Origin: Methylotenera_A sp049687015
GTDB taxonomy: Bacteria > Pseudomonadota > Gammaproteobacteria > Burkholderiales > Methylophilaceae
Assembly (NCBI GenBank): GCA_049687015.1
Contig: JBAVIP010000048.1
Location: forward strand, 1-64,000
DNA: 64,000 bases
Direction: 5' to 3'
Numbering within the stretch: position 1 is the stretch's first letter; each line of letters starts with the position of its first letter. Shown here in pieces: positions 7,997 through 16,956 of the stretch. Both the position numbers and the translations under genes were made by a program. The notes under the pieces were generated by a model. The model ran no database searches. It saw only the letters and a list, made by a program, of their open reading frames with translations, and had not been told where the DNA came from.

Positions 7997-9103
7997 ATGT
8001 TTACGGCAAATGATCATCAGTTTATGGCGTGCGCGCTGCGCCTGGCAGAGCAGGGCTTGTACAGCACCATGCCCAATCCGCGCGTTGGCTGCGTGATCGT
8101 CAAAGACAACAAAATCGTAGGTGAAGGCGCACACCTAAAAGCTGGCGAGCCGCATGCCGAAATATTCGCGATACGTCAGGCGGGCGAACAGGCAAAAGGC
8201 GCGACAGCTTATGTCACGCTGGAGCCATGCAGCCACACAGGCCGCACCCCGCCTTGTTCTCAGGCTCTTATCAATGCAGGCGTCGCCAAAGTCATTGTCG
8301 CCATGCAAGATCCTAACCCGCAGGTTTCCGGCAGTGGTCTGGCGCAATTACAATCACATAATATTGAGGTTAAAACTGGTTTGATGGAGCGTCAGGCACA
8401 GGAACTCAACCCGGGCTTTATCGCGCGCATGACGCGTGACAGGCCTTTTGTGCGCAGCAAAATTGCTGCGAGTTTAGATGGTAAAACCGCGCTGAACAAC
8501 GGCGCAAGCCAATGGATTACGGGCGAAGCAGCGCGGTTGGACGTTCAGCATTGGCGCGCCCGCTCATGCGCCATACTCACGGGCGTGGGTACGGTGCTGG
8601 CGGATAACCCAAGCATGTCTGTACGCAGCATGGATATTGGCCGGCAGCCATTAAAAGTGATTGTCGATAGCCAATTACGAACACCAGTCAGCGCGAATAT
8701 CCTGAATGGTGGAAATGTCCTCATTGCGTTTGCAAATGACGCGCAGAACAAATCAGCGCAATTGTTGGCGACGGGTGCAGAGTTACTTTGCATTCCAAAC
8801 GAGCAGGCCAAAGTATGCCTCAAGACGCTATTAAGCCACCTTGCAAGCCGGCAAATCAATGAGGTGTTATGTGAGGGCGGGGAAAACCTGAATGGTGCCC
8901 TGATGGCGCAAAACCTGCCAGAAAATTTGATAGACGAGCTATTGATTTATTATGCGCCCAAACTGATGGGGGGCGCAGCAAGGAGCATGTTTGCTATGCC
9001 TGAATTTACCAGTATGAATCAGGCCATTGCGCTGGATATTCTGGATGTGCGCCAGATCGGTGCCGATATTCGGCTGCGTGCCAAGCCAAATTATGTTGAT
9101 TGA
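7997..9103 (+). CDS. ribD: Bifunctional riboflavin biosynthesis deaminase/reductase RibD
   Basis: 368 residues with two domains. The N-terminal pyrimidine deaminase has the zinc motif HAEIFA (His 53, Glu 55) and PCSHTGRTPPC (Cys 78, Cys 87). The C-terminal reductase starts around residue 150 (RPFVRSKIAASLDG). It catalyses deamination and side-chain reduction steps of riboflavin synthesis. The stop overlaps the start of the TatD hydrolase gene by 11 bp. Confidence 0.96.
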   Translation: MFTANDHQFMACALRLAEQGLYSTMPNPRVGCVIVKDNKIVGEGAHLKAGEPHAEIFAIRQAGEQAKGATAYVTLEPCSHTGRTPPCSQALINAGVAKVIVAMQDPNPQVSGSGLAQLQSHNIEVKTGLMERQAQELNPGFIARMTRDRPFVRSKIAASLDGKTALNNGASQWITGEAARLDVQHWRARSCAILTGVGTVLADNPSMSVRSMDIGRQPLKVIVDSQLRTPVSANILNGGNVLIAFANDAQNKSAQLLATGAELLCIPNEQAKVCLKTLLSHLASRQINEVLCEGGENLNGALMAQNLPENLIDELLIYYAPKLMGGAARSMFAMPEFTSMNQAIALDILDVRQIGADIRLRAKPNYVD

Positions 9104-9905
9104 TACGCACTGCCACCTGGACGCCGCCGAGTTTGATGCTGACCGCGATGCGGTGGCTAGCCAAGCCAGGCAAGCGGGCGTAGGCATGATTGTAGTACCA
9201 TCGGTTGAGCCAAATAATTTCCAGCAGGTGATTGACATATCGGCCCAGCAAGCGCATTGCTGCTATGCTTTGGGCATGCACCCGATGTATATTGATACCT
9301 CCAGCCCTAGTGATATCAAGCGATTACACGCGCTCATCAAGCAGCAACTTTCAACTGATAATAAATTGGTTGCAGTCGGTGAAATAGGCCTGGATTTTTT
9401 TGTCACAAAGCAGAATAGAGAAACGCAGGAATATTTTTTTACCGAACAGCTGAAAATCGCGGGCGAGTTTAATTTGCCTGTCTTATTGCACGTACGCCGC
9501 GCGGTGGATGAAATTTTAAAATATTTACGCCGATACCAGGTGGTTGGCGGCATTGCACACGCTTTTAATGGCAGTCGACAGCAGGCTGAGGCGTTTATTC
9601 AGCTTGGCTTTAAATTAGGGTTTGGCGGTGCGATGACTTATCCGCGTGCGCTTAAAATTAGAGAGCTTGCTCGAACTTTGCCTCTTGAAGCTATTGTATT
9701 AGAGACCGATGCGCCGGATATTCCGCCGGAATGGATTGGAACCAAGGCGAGAAATAACCCCGCAGAGCTAGCAAAAATAGCCCAAGTACTGGCTGATTTA
9801 AGGGGCGTAGAAGTTGCACAAATCATTGAAATTACAAGCAAAAATGCAGTGCAAATTCTACCTAAATTAGCTGGTTTATGCACACCACTTCAAGTGTTAC
9901 ATTAA
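9093..9905 (+). CDS. TatD-family metal-dependent hydrolase (DNase)
   Basis: 270 residues from the ATG at 9093. The open frame extends upstream inside ribD, but only this ATG gives the canonical N terminus MLIDTHCHLD, whose HxH binds metal. Later metal/active-site motifs: GEIGLDFF, LHVRRA, AHAFNGS and LETDAPDIPP. TIM-barrel family; members are nucleases or related phosphodiesterases (YcfH/TatD types), and the exact subtype cannot be fixed here. Probably cotranslated with ribD. Confidence 0.9.
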   Translation: MLIDTHCHLDAAEFDADRDAVASQARQAGVGMIVVPSVEPNNFQQVIDISAQQAHCCYALGMHPMYIDTSSPSDIKRLHALIKQQLSTDNKLVAVGEIGLDFFVTKQNRETQEYFFTEQLKIAGEFNLPVLLHVRRAVDEILKYLRRYQVVGGIAHAFNGSRQQAEAFIQLGFKLGFGGAMTYPRALKIRELARTLPLEAIVLETDAPDIPPEWIGTKARNNPAELAKIAQVLADLRGVEVAQIIEITSKNAVQILPKLAGLCTPLQVLH

Positions 9906-10038
9906 CTAGTCCACAAAACCCTTATCAAACCAAGGACATACTGTAAGTAATTGATTTGTATAGTTAAAAAATTAGATTAAAAAATGAACTTTTTGAAAAA
10001 AGCCTTATAAATTGATATGTTACGGTTTGAAGACACAG

Positions 10039-10073
10039 TAATCCACAAAGTTATCCACAGATTTTGTGGATGG
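10039..10073. promoter_or_regulatory. Cluster of DnaA-box-like 9-mers
   Basis: Within 35 bp there is TAATCCACA (10039-10047), a perfect TTATCCACA (10051-10059) and, on the other strand, CCATCCACA (10065-10073), with a fourth weaker AGTCCACAA at 9909. The flanks (9950-10020 and 10085-10155) are very AT-rich. This is the sequence arrangement of a DnaA-binding region. It lies in the 275-bp gap between the TatD gene and mtnA. Whether it is an origin, a titration site or a DnaA-controlled promoter is open. Confidence 0.5.
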
Positions 10074-10180
10074 AAAAAGGCGGAAATCAAAACCTTTAAA
10101 AAAGCAAACTTTTTATTAAAATATTTCGATTGTTTTTGTAATAAATAATTATTCCACTTGAAGGGAGCCTGTACTAAATT

Positions 10181-11242
10181 ATGCGGGTAAATGCACAACA
10201 TTTTCGTACCATTTGGCCAGACGCGCGCTGCAAGTTTGTCAATATTATCGATCAAACTAAACTACCTTTTGTGTTTGAAACGGTTCGTCTAGAATCTCTG
10301 GAGCAAATGGTGCATAGCATTAAAACCATGCAGGTACGCGGTGCGCCGCTCATAGGCGTAGCGGCGGCGTATGGCATGGCGTTGGCGACCTTGCATGATG
10401 ATTCTGATGATTATTTGCAACAGGCTGGCCGGGAGCTAGTATCCACGCGGCCTACAGCTGTGAACTTGCGCTGGGCGGTACAGCGTATGCAAACACATTT
10501 ACTCGCTTTGCAGCCTAATCAGCGTAATTTTGCAGCCTGGAAAGAAGCGGCGGCAATTGCCGAGGAAGATGTTTCGCAAAATAAATTAATTGGCCAGCAT
10601 GGCTTAGGCTTAATTAAAAACTTATACGAAAATAAAACCTTGAATATTTTGACGCACTGCAATGCAGGCTGGCTGGCGACCGTAGATTTCGGAACGGCGC
10701 TTGCGCCCATTTATACTGCACACGATGCCGGTTTGAGTGTGCATGTTTGGGTGAGTGAAACGCGGCCGCGTAACCAAGGCGCCGCGTTAACGGCTTGGGA
10801 GTTGGCGCAACATGGTGTGCCGCACACGGTAATTACCGATAACGCCGGCGGCCATTTAATGCAGCAAGGTAATGTGGATATGGTCATCGTCGGTGCAGAC
10901 CGTGTAACCAGCGCAGGCGGCGTATGCAACAAAATAGGCACTTATTTGAAAGCGCTGGCGGCGCATGATAATAAAGTACCATTTTACGCTGCCGTGCCTA
11001 GCCCAACCATCGATTGGGACATTGCGGAGGCTTCGATAGAGATTGAACATCGTCACGCAGATGAATTGGCTTATATGACGGGCTTGAGCCAAGATGGCAG
11101 CATGCAAACCATTCGTGTGATGCATGAGGGAGTCAGTGTGATCAATCCTGCATTTGATGTTACGCCTGCAAAATTTGTTACTGGTATTATTACTGAACGC
11201 GGCGTATTTGCGCCTGCAGATTTGAAAAGTGTAAAAGGCTAA
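10181..11242 (+). CDS. mtnA: S-methyl-5-thioribose-1-phosphate isomerase
   Basis: 353 residues. Isomerises 5-methylthioribose 1-phosphate to 5-methylthioribulose 1-phosphate in salvage of methylthioadenosine. Family motifs RGAPLIGVAAAYG, the catalytic Cys in THCNAGWLAT (Cys 160) and the catalytic Asp in VGADRV (Asp 240) sit at the positions known from the Bacillus enzyme. The next gene, a class II aldolase, starts 2 bp after the stop; no mtnP, mtnK or mtnC/D/E is in the window. Confidence 0.96.
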   Translation: MRVNAQHFRTIWPDARCKFVNIIDQTKLPFVFETVRLESLEQMVHSIKTMQVRGAPLIGVAAAYGMALATLHDDSDDYLQQAGRELVSTRPTAVNLRWAVQRMQTHLLALQPNQRNFAAWKEAAAIAEEDVSQNKLIGQHGLGLIKNLYENKTLNILTHCNAGWLATVDFGTALAPIYTAHDAGLSVHVWVSETRPRNQGAALTAWELAQHGVPHTVITDNAGGHLMQQGNVDMVIVGADRVTSAGGVCNKIGTYLKALAAHDNKVPFYAAVPSPTIDWDIAEASIEIEHRHADELAYMTGLSQDGSMQTIRVMHEGVSVINPAFDVTPAKFVTGIITERGVFAPADLKSVKG

Positions 11243-11244
11243 GT

Positions 11245-11883
11245 ATGCAAAATCAGCGCGAGCAATTATTGCGTGTGTCGCAACAGCTAATAGAGCAGGG
11301 CTTAAACAAAAATACTGCGGGCAATGTAGGTGTACGCTCTGGCGAGGGCTTTTTAGTCACACCATCTGGCATGAGCGTGGAGAAAATGACGCCAGCCAGC
11401 ATGGTGCAAATGGCTTTTGATGGTAGTTACGAGAAAAATAAAATCCCATCAAGTGAATGGCGCTTTCATTGCGATATTTTAAAAAATCGTCCTGAAATCA
11501 ACGCCGTGATTCACACCCACAGCATGTTTGCTACGACATTGGCATGTTTGCATAAAGATATTCCGCCGTTTCATTATATGATTGCCGTCACGGGCGCGGA
11601 TACCATACGCTGCGCACCTTACGCGCTGTTTGGCACGCAGGTGCTTTCCGACCACGCGCTGGCAGCCTTGTACCACAGCAAGGCTTGCCTATTGGCGAAT
11701 CACGGCATGATAGCGCTGGGGCGCGATTTAGACGATGCGCTGGCGGTGACGGTGGAAGTGGAAAACCTATGCGAACAATACTGGCGCATTTTGCAGATTA
11801 ACCCAAACCCGCCATTACTCACAGAGCAAGAGATGCGCGAGGTGTTTCAGCAGTTTAAGGGTTATGGTAAATGGGCGATTTAA
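11245..11883 (+). CDS. FucA-like class II aldolase, probable methylthioribulose-1-phosphate aldolase (DHAP shunt)
   Basis: 212 residues, zinc-dependent class II aldolase. The active-site set matches L-fuculose-1-phosphate aldolase: Glu in SSEWRFH (Glu 71), IHTHS (His 90, His 92) and ANHG (His 153), plus TAGNVGVR and VTPSGM for phosphate binding. The MtnB dehydratase is in the same Pfam family, but this sequence looks closer to FucA. Directly coupled to mtnA, it most likely cleaves methylthioribulose 1-P (or 5-deoxyribulose 1-P) to DHAP and an aldehyde, as described for the DHAP shunt. This role is inference. It ends one base before the stop of the convergent GST gene. Confidence 0.75.
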   Translation: MQNQREQLLRVSQQLIEQGLNKNTAGNVGVRSGEGFLVTPSGMSVEKMTPASMVQMAFDGSYEKNKIPSSEWRFHCDILKNRPEINAVIHTHSMFATTLACLHKDIPPFHYMIAVTGADTIRCAPYALFGTQVLSDHALAALYHSKACLLANHGMIALGRDLDDALAVTVEVENLCEQYWRILQINPNPPLLTEQEMREVFQQFKGYGKWAI

Positions 11884-12516
11884 TTAATTGCTAGCGACCA
11901 CGCCTGGCCCAACTGGTGGGAAAGCTATGAATTCTGGTAGCTTTTCCGCTTTGTTAGAAAGATTTTGCAGTGCAGGAAACTCACTAGCGATTACAATTTC
12001 AGAAAGCATACTTTGAATAAACTGCCATGCCACAGCGGATGTGATTTCAGCCTGTGTTATTTTTTGATGCGTGAAAAAGATTTCTCTGCGCGAAATTTCC
12101 GTTTCCAGGGCCGCACAGGCAGCAAGCAACTGACTCCTTATACGAACCAACCATGGCTCATATTGTTTTTCTATAGGGCGAAGATTGCGTTCGTAAACAA
12201 TTTGCACCGCTTTTTCACAAGAAGCTAAGGCAAGGCCGATAATGCGTAGTGCTTGCTTGCGCTCATTGACGCCAGCGGGCATGAGGCTGCTTTTGGAAAT
12301 AAATTCCGCATATTCAAGAATTAGCGTTGAATCCATCAATACTTCCCCGTTTTCAAAAACCAAAGTTGGCGCCTTAACCACGGGGTTAATTTTTTGGAAC
12401 TCATCGAATGTGCTAAAGACAGAGAGAGCCTGATGCTCAAAAGGAATACCAAGGTGTCTTAACGATATTGCAGTTCGTCGAACGTATGGTGAATCTAGCA
12501 TCCCGATAAGTTTCAT
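11884..12516 (-). CDS. Glutathione S-transferase family protein
   Basis: 210 residues from the ATG at 12516; a longer frame to 12546 has no ribosome site, while AGAAAG precedes the chosen start. The N-terminal thioredoxin-like domain reads MKLIGMLDSPYVRRTAIS with the Ser-Pro dipeptide and a cis-Pro region KAPTLVFENG followed by DSTLILEY, the classical glutathione-binding pattern. An all-alpha C-terminal domain follows. Substrate unknown. Convergent with and directly abutting the aldolase gene; divergent from pyrG. Confidence 0.88.
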   Translation of the reverse strand: MKLIGMLDSPYVRRTAISLRHLGIPFEHQALSVFSTFDEFQKINPVVKAPTLVFENGEVLMDSTLILEYAEFISKSSLMPAGVNERKQALRIIGLALASCEKAVQIVYERNLRPIEKQYEPWLVRIRSQLLAACAALETEISRREIFFTHQKITQAEITSAVAWQFIQSMLSEIVIASEFPALQNLSNKAEKLPEFIAFPPVGPGVVASN

Positions 12517-12688
12517 CTTTTTCTTTCTGGATCTTAAAGCTTGCACTTGTTTATCATGAATGGCAAGTACACACCAACTATTTACTCACGGTAAATCATA
12601 TCAAAAAGCACGTGATTTTACTGGTGAATATATGACCTTTGCGGTAAAATTTATTCCCGTCTGCAATGAATAATTAAGTGCCTTTTCC

Positions 12689-14323
12689 ATGACCAAATAT
12701 GTATTCGTAACCGGCGGTGTAGTTTCCTCACTTGGTAAAGGTATCGCTGCCGCGTCGCTAGGCGCTATCCTCGAATCGCGTGGCATCAAAGTGACCATGC
12801 TCAAGCTCGACCCCTATATCAACGTTGACCCCGGCACCATGTCACCATTCCAGCACGGTGAAGTGTTTGTGACCGATGACGGCGCAGAGACTGACCTGGA
12901 TTTAGGTCATTATGAGCGTTTTATCAGTGCACGTATGGCCAAGCGCAATAACTTTACTACCGGCCAGATTTACGAGAGCGTGATTAAAAAAGAACGCCGT
13001 GGCGAATATTTAGGAAAAACTGTGCAAGTGATTCCGCACATTACCGATGAAATTAAGGCGCACATCAAACGCGGCGCAGAGGGCGCGGATGTCGCGATTG
13101 TGGAGGTTGGCGGCACGGTGGGCGATATCGAATCGCTGCCATTTCTGGAAGCCATCCGCCAGATGGGCTTTGAAGAGGGTAAAACTAATACCTGCTATGT
13201 GCATTTGACTTTGCTGCCGTGGATACCTACCGCAGGCGAACTCAAAACTAAACCGACGCAGCACTCGGTAAAAGAACTGCGTGAAATCGGTATTCAGCCG
13301 GATATTCTGTTGTGCCGCGCCGAACGTGAAATTCCTGAAGAGGAAAAACGCAAAATCGCGCTATTTACCAATGTGGCCTATGAGGCTGTTATTAGCGCGA
13401 TAGATAGCGATTCTATTTATAAGATACCTGGTCTGTTACACGAACAGATGATGGATGAGATCGTGTGTCATAAGCTGGATATTTTGGCCAAAGCCGCTGA
13501 TTTGTCCAGCTGGAAGCACATTACTGAACGCTTAGCGCACCCTAAACACACTGTGGATATTGCATTTGTGGGCAAGTATGTCGATTTGGCCGATTCGTAC
13601 AAATCGCTTACAGAAGCCTTAATCCACGCGGGTATTCACACCGAATCCAAAGTAAAAATTCACTATATCGACAGTGAGGATATTGAAAAAAATGGTACTG
13701 ATGTATTAAAGGCTATGGATGCAATTTTGATTCCGGGTGGTTTTGGCAAACGCGGTACCGAAGGCAAAATTGCGGCGATAAAATATGCGCGCGAGAATAA
13801 AATTCCGTATCTCGGCATTTGTTTGGGCATGCAATTGGCAGTGATTGAGTTTGCGAGAAGCGTAGCAAATTTAAAAGATGCGAACAGCACAGAGTTCAAT
13901 CCCGATGCGCCGCACAAGCTGGTTGGCCTGATTACCGAATGGAAAGATGCCACTGGTAAAGTGGAAGTGCGCGATGAAAATTCCGACTTGGGTGGCACCA
14001 TGCGTTTGGGCGCACAAAGTTGCCCAATTGTGCCGGGTACGCTGGCAGCCAGCATTTACGGCGCGCAGGTGAATGAGCGCCATCGCCATCGTTATGAGGT
14101 CAACAACAACTATGTCGAGCAGCTTAAAAAAGCCGGTATGGTGATTTCTGCGCGCACCACAGGTGAGGATTTGTGCGAGATTATTGAACTGCCAAAAGCG
14201 ACGCATCCGTGGTTTGTCGGCGTGCAATTTCACCCGGAATTCACTTCAAACCCGCGTAGTGGGCATCCGCTGTTTAAGGCTTATGTGGAAGCGGCACTAA
14301 AGAATAAAGGTAGCAAAAAATGA
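12689..14323 (+). CDS. pyrG: CTP synthase
   Basis: 544 residues. Converts UTP to CTP with ATP and glutamine. The N-terminal synthetase domain opens with FVTGGVVSSLGKG; the C-terminal class I glutamine amidotransferase has the nucleophile elbow LGICLGMQ (Cys 378) and the His-x-Glu in QFHPEF. First gene of the classical pyrG-kdsA-eno-ftsB cluster; its stop overlaps the kdsA ATG by 4 bp. Confidence 0.98.
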   Translation: MTKYVFVTGGVVSSLGKGIAAASLGAILESRGIKVTMLKLDPYINVDPGTMSPFQHGEVFVTDDGAETDLDLGHYERFISARMAKRNNFTTGQIYESVIKKERRGEYLGKTVQVIPHITDEIKAHIKRGAEGADVAIVEVGGTVGDIESLPFLEAIRQMGFEEGKTNTCYVHLTLLPWIPTAGELKTKPTQHSVKELREIGIQPDILLCRAEREIPEEEKRKIALFTNVAYEAVISAIDSDSIYKIPGLLHEQMMDEIVCHKLDILAKAADLSSWKHITERLAHPKHTVDIAFVGKYVDLADSYKSLTEALIHAGIHTESKVKIHYIDSEDIEKNGTDVLKAMDAILIPGGFGKRGTEGKIAAIKYARENKIPYLGICLGMQLAVIEFARSVANLKDANSTEFNPDAPHKLVGLITEWKDATGKVEVRDENSDLGGTMRLGAQSCPIVPGTLAASIYGAQVNERHRHRYEVNNNYVEQLKKAGMVISARTTGEDLCEIIELPKATHPWFVGVQFHPEFTSNPRSGHPLFKAYVEAALKNKGSKK

Positions 14324-15159
14324 AACTATGTGGTTTTGAAGCCGGTTTAGATAAACCCTTGTTTTTAATCGCAGGTCCTTGCGTGATTGAATCGCGGGAG
14401 TTTGCGATTGAAACAGCAGGCCAGTTGAAAGAAATTGCGGCCAGAGTCGGCATCCCGTTTATTTATAAATCGTCTTACGATAAAGCGAATCGCAGCTCCA
14501 CCAAGACATTTCGCGGCTTTGGCATGGAGGCGGGTTTAAAAATTCTAGATGAAGTGAAACATCAAATCGGCGTACCAGTACTTACCGATGTGCATACCGA
14601 GGAACAAGTACCGCATGTTGCGGCGGTGGTGGATGTGCTGCAAACCCCGGCATTTTTATGCCGCCAAACCGATTTTATCGTGGCGGTGGCGACTTGCGGT
14701 AAACCGGTGAATATTAAGAAAGGCCAGTTTTTGGCCCCGCATGATATGTTGCAGGTAGTAAATAAAGCCAAAGAAGCCAATGGCGGCGCGGATACCATCA
14801 TGGTGTGTGAACGCGGTGTGTCTTTTGGCTATAATACTTTGGTTTCAGATATGCGCGGTTTGGCGATTATGCGCGAGACTCATTGCCCGGTGGTGTTTGA
14901 TGCCACGCACTCTGTGCAGCAACCGGGCGGCCAGGGTGATAAAAGCGGTGGGCAACGCGAATTTGTGCCTGTGCTGGCACGCGCAGCAGTGTCCAGCGGT
15001 ATATCTGGCGTGTTCATGGAAACGCATCCGGATCCCTCGAAGGCGTTGTCTGATGGCCCAAACGCATGGCCATTACATAAGATGGAAGATTTGCTGTATT
15101 TATTGGTAGATTTGGATAAATTGGTGAAAAAAGCAGGGTTTATAGAATCAACACTATAA
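14320..15159 (+). CDS. kdsA: 3-deoxy-D-manno-octulosonate 8-phosphate synthase
   Basis: 279 residues. Condenses arabinose 5-phosphate and phosphoenolpyruvate to KDO 8-phosphate for lipid A/LPS core synthesis. Motifs: IAGPCVIESRE, YKSSYDKANRSS, GFGMEAGL, and the PGGQGDKSGGQRE loop. The Cys of the metal-dependent subclass (IAGPC) is visible but also occurs in the metal-independent group, so the subclass is not decided here. Translationally coupled to pyrG. Confidence 0.97.
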   Translation: MKLCGFEAGLDKPLFLIAGPCVIESREFAIETAGQLKEIAARVGIPFIYKSSYDKANRSSTKTFRGFGMEAGLKILDEVKHQIGVPVLTDVHTEEQVPHVAAVVDVLQTPAFLCRQTDFIVAVATCGKPVNIKKGQFLAPHDMLQVVNKAKEANGGADTIMVCERGVSFGYNTLVSDMRGLAIMRETHCPVVFDATHSVQQPGGQGDKSGGQREFVPVLARAAVSSGISGVFMETHPDPSKALSDGPNAWPLHKMEDLLYLLVDLDKLVKKAGFIESTL

Positions 15160-15216
15160 AGAAGATCGTAAGTAGCGTTATAAGTAAAATTAATTTGTAA
15201 ATTTTAGGAGAAAGTC

Positions 15217-16503
15217 ATGAGCGCCATCGTAGATATCATCGCCCGCGAAATTATGGATTCACGCGGTAACCCAACTGTTGAAGCTGACGTATTGCTGGAA
15301 AGCGGCGTAATTGGTCGCGCGGCGGTGCCGTCGGGCGCATCTACAGGTGCTAAAGAGGCAATGGAGCTGCGTGACGGCGATAAAGACCGCTATCTGGGTA
15401 AAGGCGTGCTACAGGCGGTGGAAAACATCAACACCGAAATCACCGAGGCGATTATTGGCTTGGATGCTGAAGAGCAAAGTTTTATCGACAAAACCCTGAT
15501 CGAACTGGATGGCACAGAAAACAAAGACCGCTTAGGCGCCAATGCAATTTTAGCGGTTTCTATGGCTTGCGCGCGTGCAGCGGCTGAGGAAAGCGGTTTG
15601 CCGCTTTACCGCTATTTAGGCGGCTCAGGCGCCATGCAATTACCAACGCCGATGATGAATATCATCAATGGCGGCGCGCATGCCGATAACAGCGTCGATA
15701 TGCAGGAATTCATGATTATTCCGGCCGGCTTGCCAACATTTCGTGAGGCTTTGCGTTGCGGCGCAGAGGTGTTTCATCAGCTCAAGAAAACATTGCACAA
15801 AAAAGGCTTGGCCACCACGGTAGGTGACGAAGGTGGATTTGCGCCTAATCTGCCATCGAATGAAGCGGCTATTCATTTGATTTTAGAAGCTATTTCAGCG
15901 GCAGGTTACGAGCCAGGAAAAGATGTCTATTTGGGCCTGGATTGCGCCAGTACCGAGTTTTATAAAAATGGAAAATACCATTTAGAATCAGAAGGTTTAG
16001 CACTTACTGCTGCACAATTCACCGATTATTTGGCCACATGGTGCGATAAATATCCAATCATCACGATTGAAGATGGCATGAGTGAATTTGACTGGGAAGG
16101 ATGGGATATCCTTACTAAACGCCTAGGAAAAACGACTCAATTAGTAGGTGATGATTTGTTTGTGACCAATACTAAAATACTTCGTGAGGGCATCAAGCGC
16201 GGTGTCGCAAACTCTGTACTGATTAAAGTGAACCAGATTGGTACTTTGACTGAAACTTTCCAAACCATTGAGATGGCCAAGCGCGCAGGTTACACCGCTG
16301 TGGTATCACATCGCTCTGGCGAGACAGAAGATACAACCATTGCGGATATTTCTGTGGCAACTAACGCGCTGCAAATTAAAACTGGCTCACTATGCCGTTC
16401 TGAGCGTGTGGCTAAATACAACCAACTATTACGTATTGAAGAAGAATTGGGCGATGCGACCAGCTATGCAGGGATGGACGCGTTTTACCAGCTGTTTAAG
16501 TAA
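15217..16503 (+). CDS. eno: Enolase
   Basis: 428 residues. Interconverts 2-phosphoglycerate and phosphoenolpyruvate; also a usual component of the RNA degradosome. Motifs: SGASTGAKEAMELRD, GDEGGFAPN (general base region), IEDGMSEFD (Mg ligand), VLIKVNQIGT (catalytic Lys) and SHRSGETED. A good AGGAGAAAG ribosome site precedes the ATG. It follows kdsA by 57 bp and precedes ftsB. Confidence 0.98.
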   Translation: MSAIVDIIAREIMDSRGNPTVEADVLLESGVIGRAAVPSGASTGAKEAMELRDGDKDRYLGKGVLQAVENINTEITEAIIGLDAEEQSFIDKTLIELDGTENKDRLGANAILAVSMACARAAAEESGLPLYRYLGGSGAMQLPTPMMNIINGGAHADNSVDMQEFMIIPAGLPTFREALRCGAEVFHQLKKTLHKKGLATTVGDEGGFAPNLPSNEAAIHLILEAISAAGYEPGKDVYLGLDCASTEFYKNGKYHLESEGLALTAAQFTDYLATWCDKYPIITIEDGMSEFDWEGWDILTKRLGKTTQLVGDDLFVTNTKILREGIKRGVANSVLIKVNQIGTLTETFQTIEMAKRAGYTAVVSHRSGETEDTTIADISVATNALQIKTGSLCRSERVAKYNQLLRIEEELGDATSYAGMDAFYQLFK

Positions 16504-16611
16504 TTCCAAAATGAATTCAAACCGATACGTTGTTGCACTTTTTAGCCGTGCTAATTGCACTGTCTTCGTCAGTGCGTCTGGTTCCGGTTCGAATTCATTT
16601 GGAATGCTTTG

Positions 16612-16950
16612 ATGAAGGCCTTAACGCTCATTTTTGTTATTTTAATTGCCTTGCTTCAGTACCCCTTGTGGCTTGGCAAAGGCAGCTGGCTGCGGGTATG
16701 GAACGTAAACCAGCAAATTTCTGAGCAAAAAGACAAAAATGCAGCGTTTAAGCAACGCAATGAAACCTTGAATGCCGAGGTGCGTGATTTAAAACAGGGT
16801 ACCGCGGCGATTGAAGAGCGCGCCCGTAGCGAGCTCGGCATGATTAAGCAAGATGAAGTGTTTTATCAGGTGATCGATCAGCCATTGCCGACGCAGCCTG
16901 CCAACCAGCTACCGGAAACATTCAAGCAAGGTCCCGATAAAAACCAGTAA
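16612..16950 (+). CDS. ftsB: Cell division protein FtsB
   Basis: 112 residues from the ATG at 16612, preceded by GGAATGC. Upstream in-frame codons give an implausible N terminus. One membrane segment (about 3-20), then a periplasmic coiled coil with heptad pattern (QQISEQKDKNAAFKQRNETL), then the ARSELGMIKQDE motif typical of FtsB. FtsB joins FtsL and FtsQ in the divisome. Its place directly after eno is the conserved proteobacterial order. Pro/Gln-rich tail. Confidence 0.93.
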   Translation: MKALTLIFVILIALLQYPLWLGKGSWLRVWNVNQQISEQKDKNAAFKQRNETLNAEVRDLKQGTAAIEERARSELGMIKQDEVFYQVIDQPLPTQPANQLPETFKQGPDKNQ

Positions 16951-16956
16951 TCTGGG

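Noticed and set aside
9027..9092. Upstream extension of the TatD-family gene into ribD
   Set aside because: The 22 extra residues are out-of-frame ribD sequence; the family N terminus MLIDTHCHLD begins exactly at the ATG at 9093.
13010..14233. Several minus-strand ORFs of 84-130 residues within pyrG
   Set aside because: Shadows of the strongly conserved CTP synthase frame.
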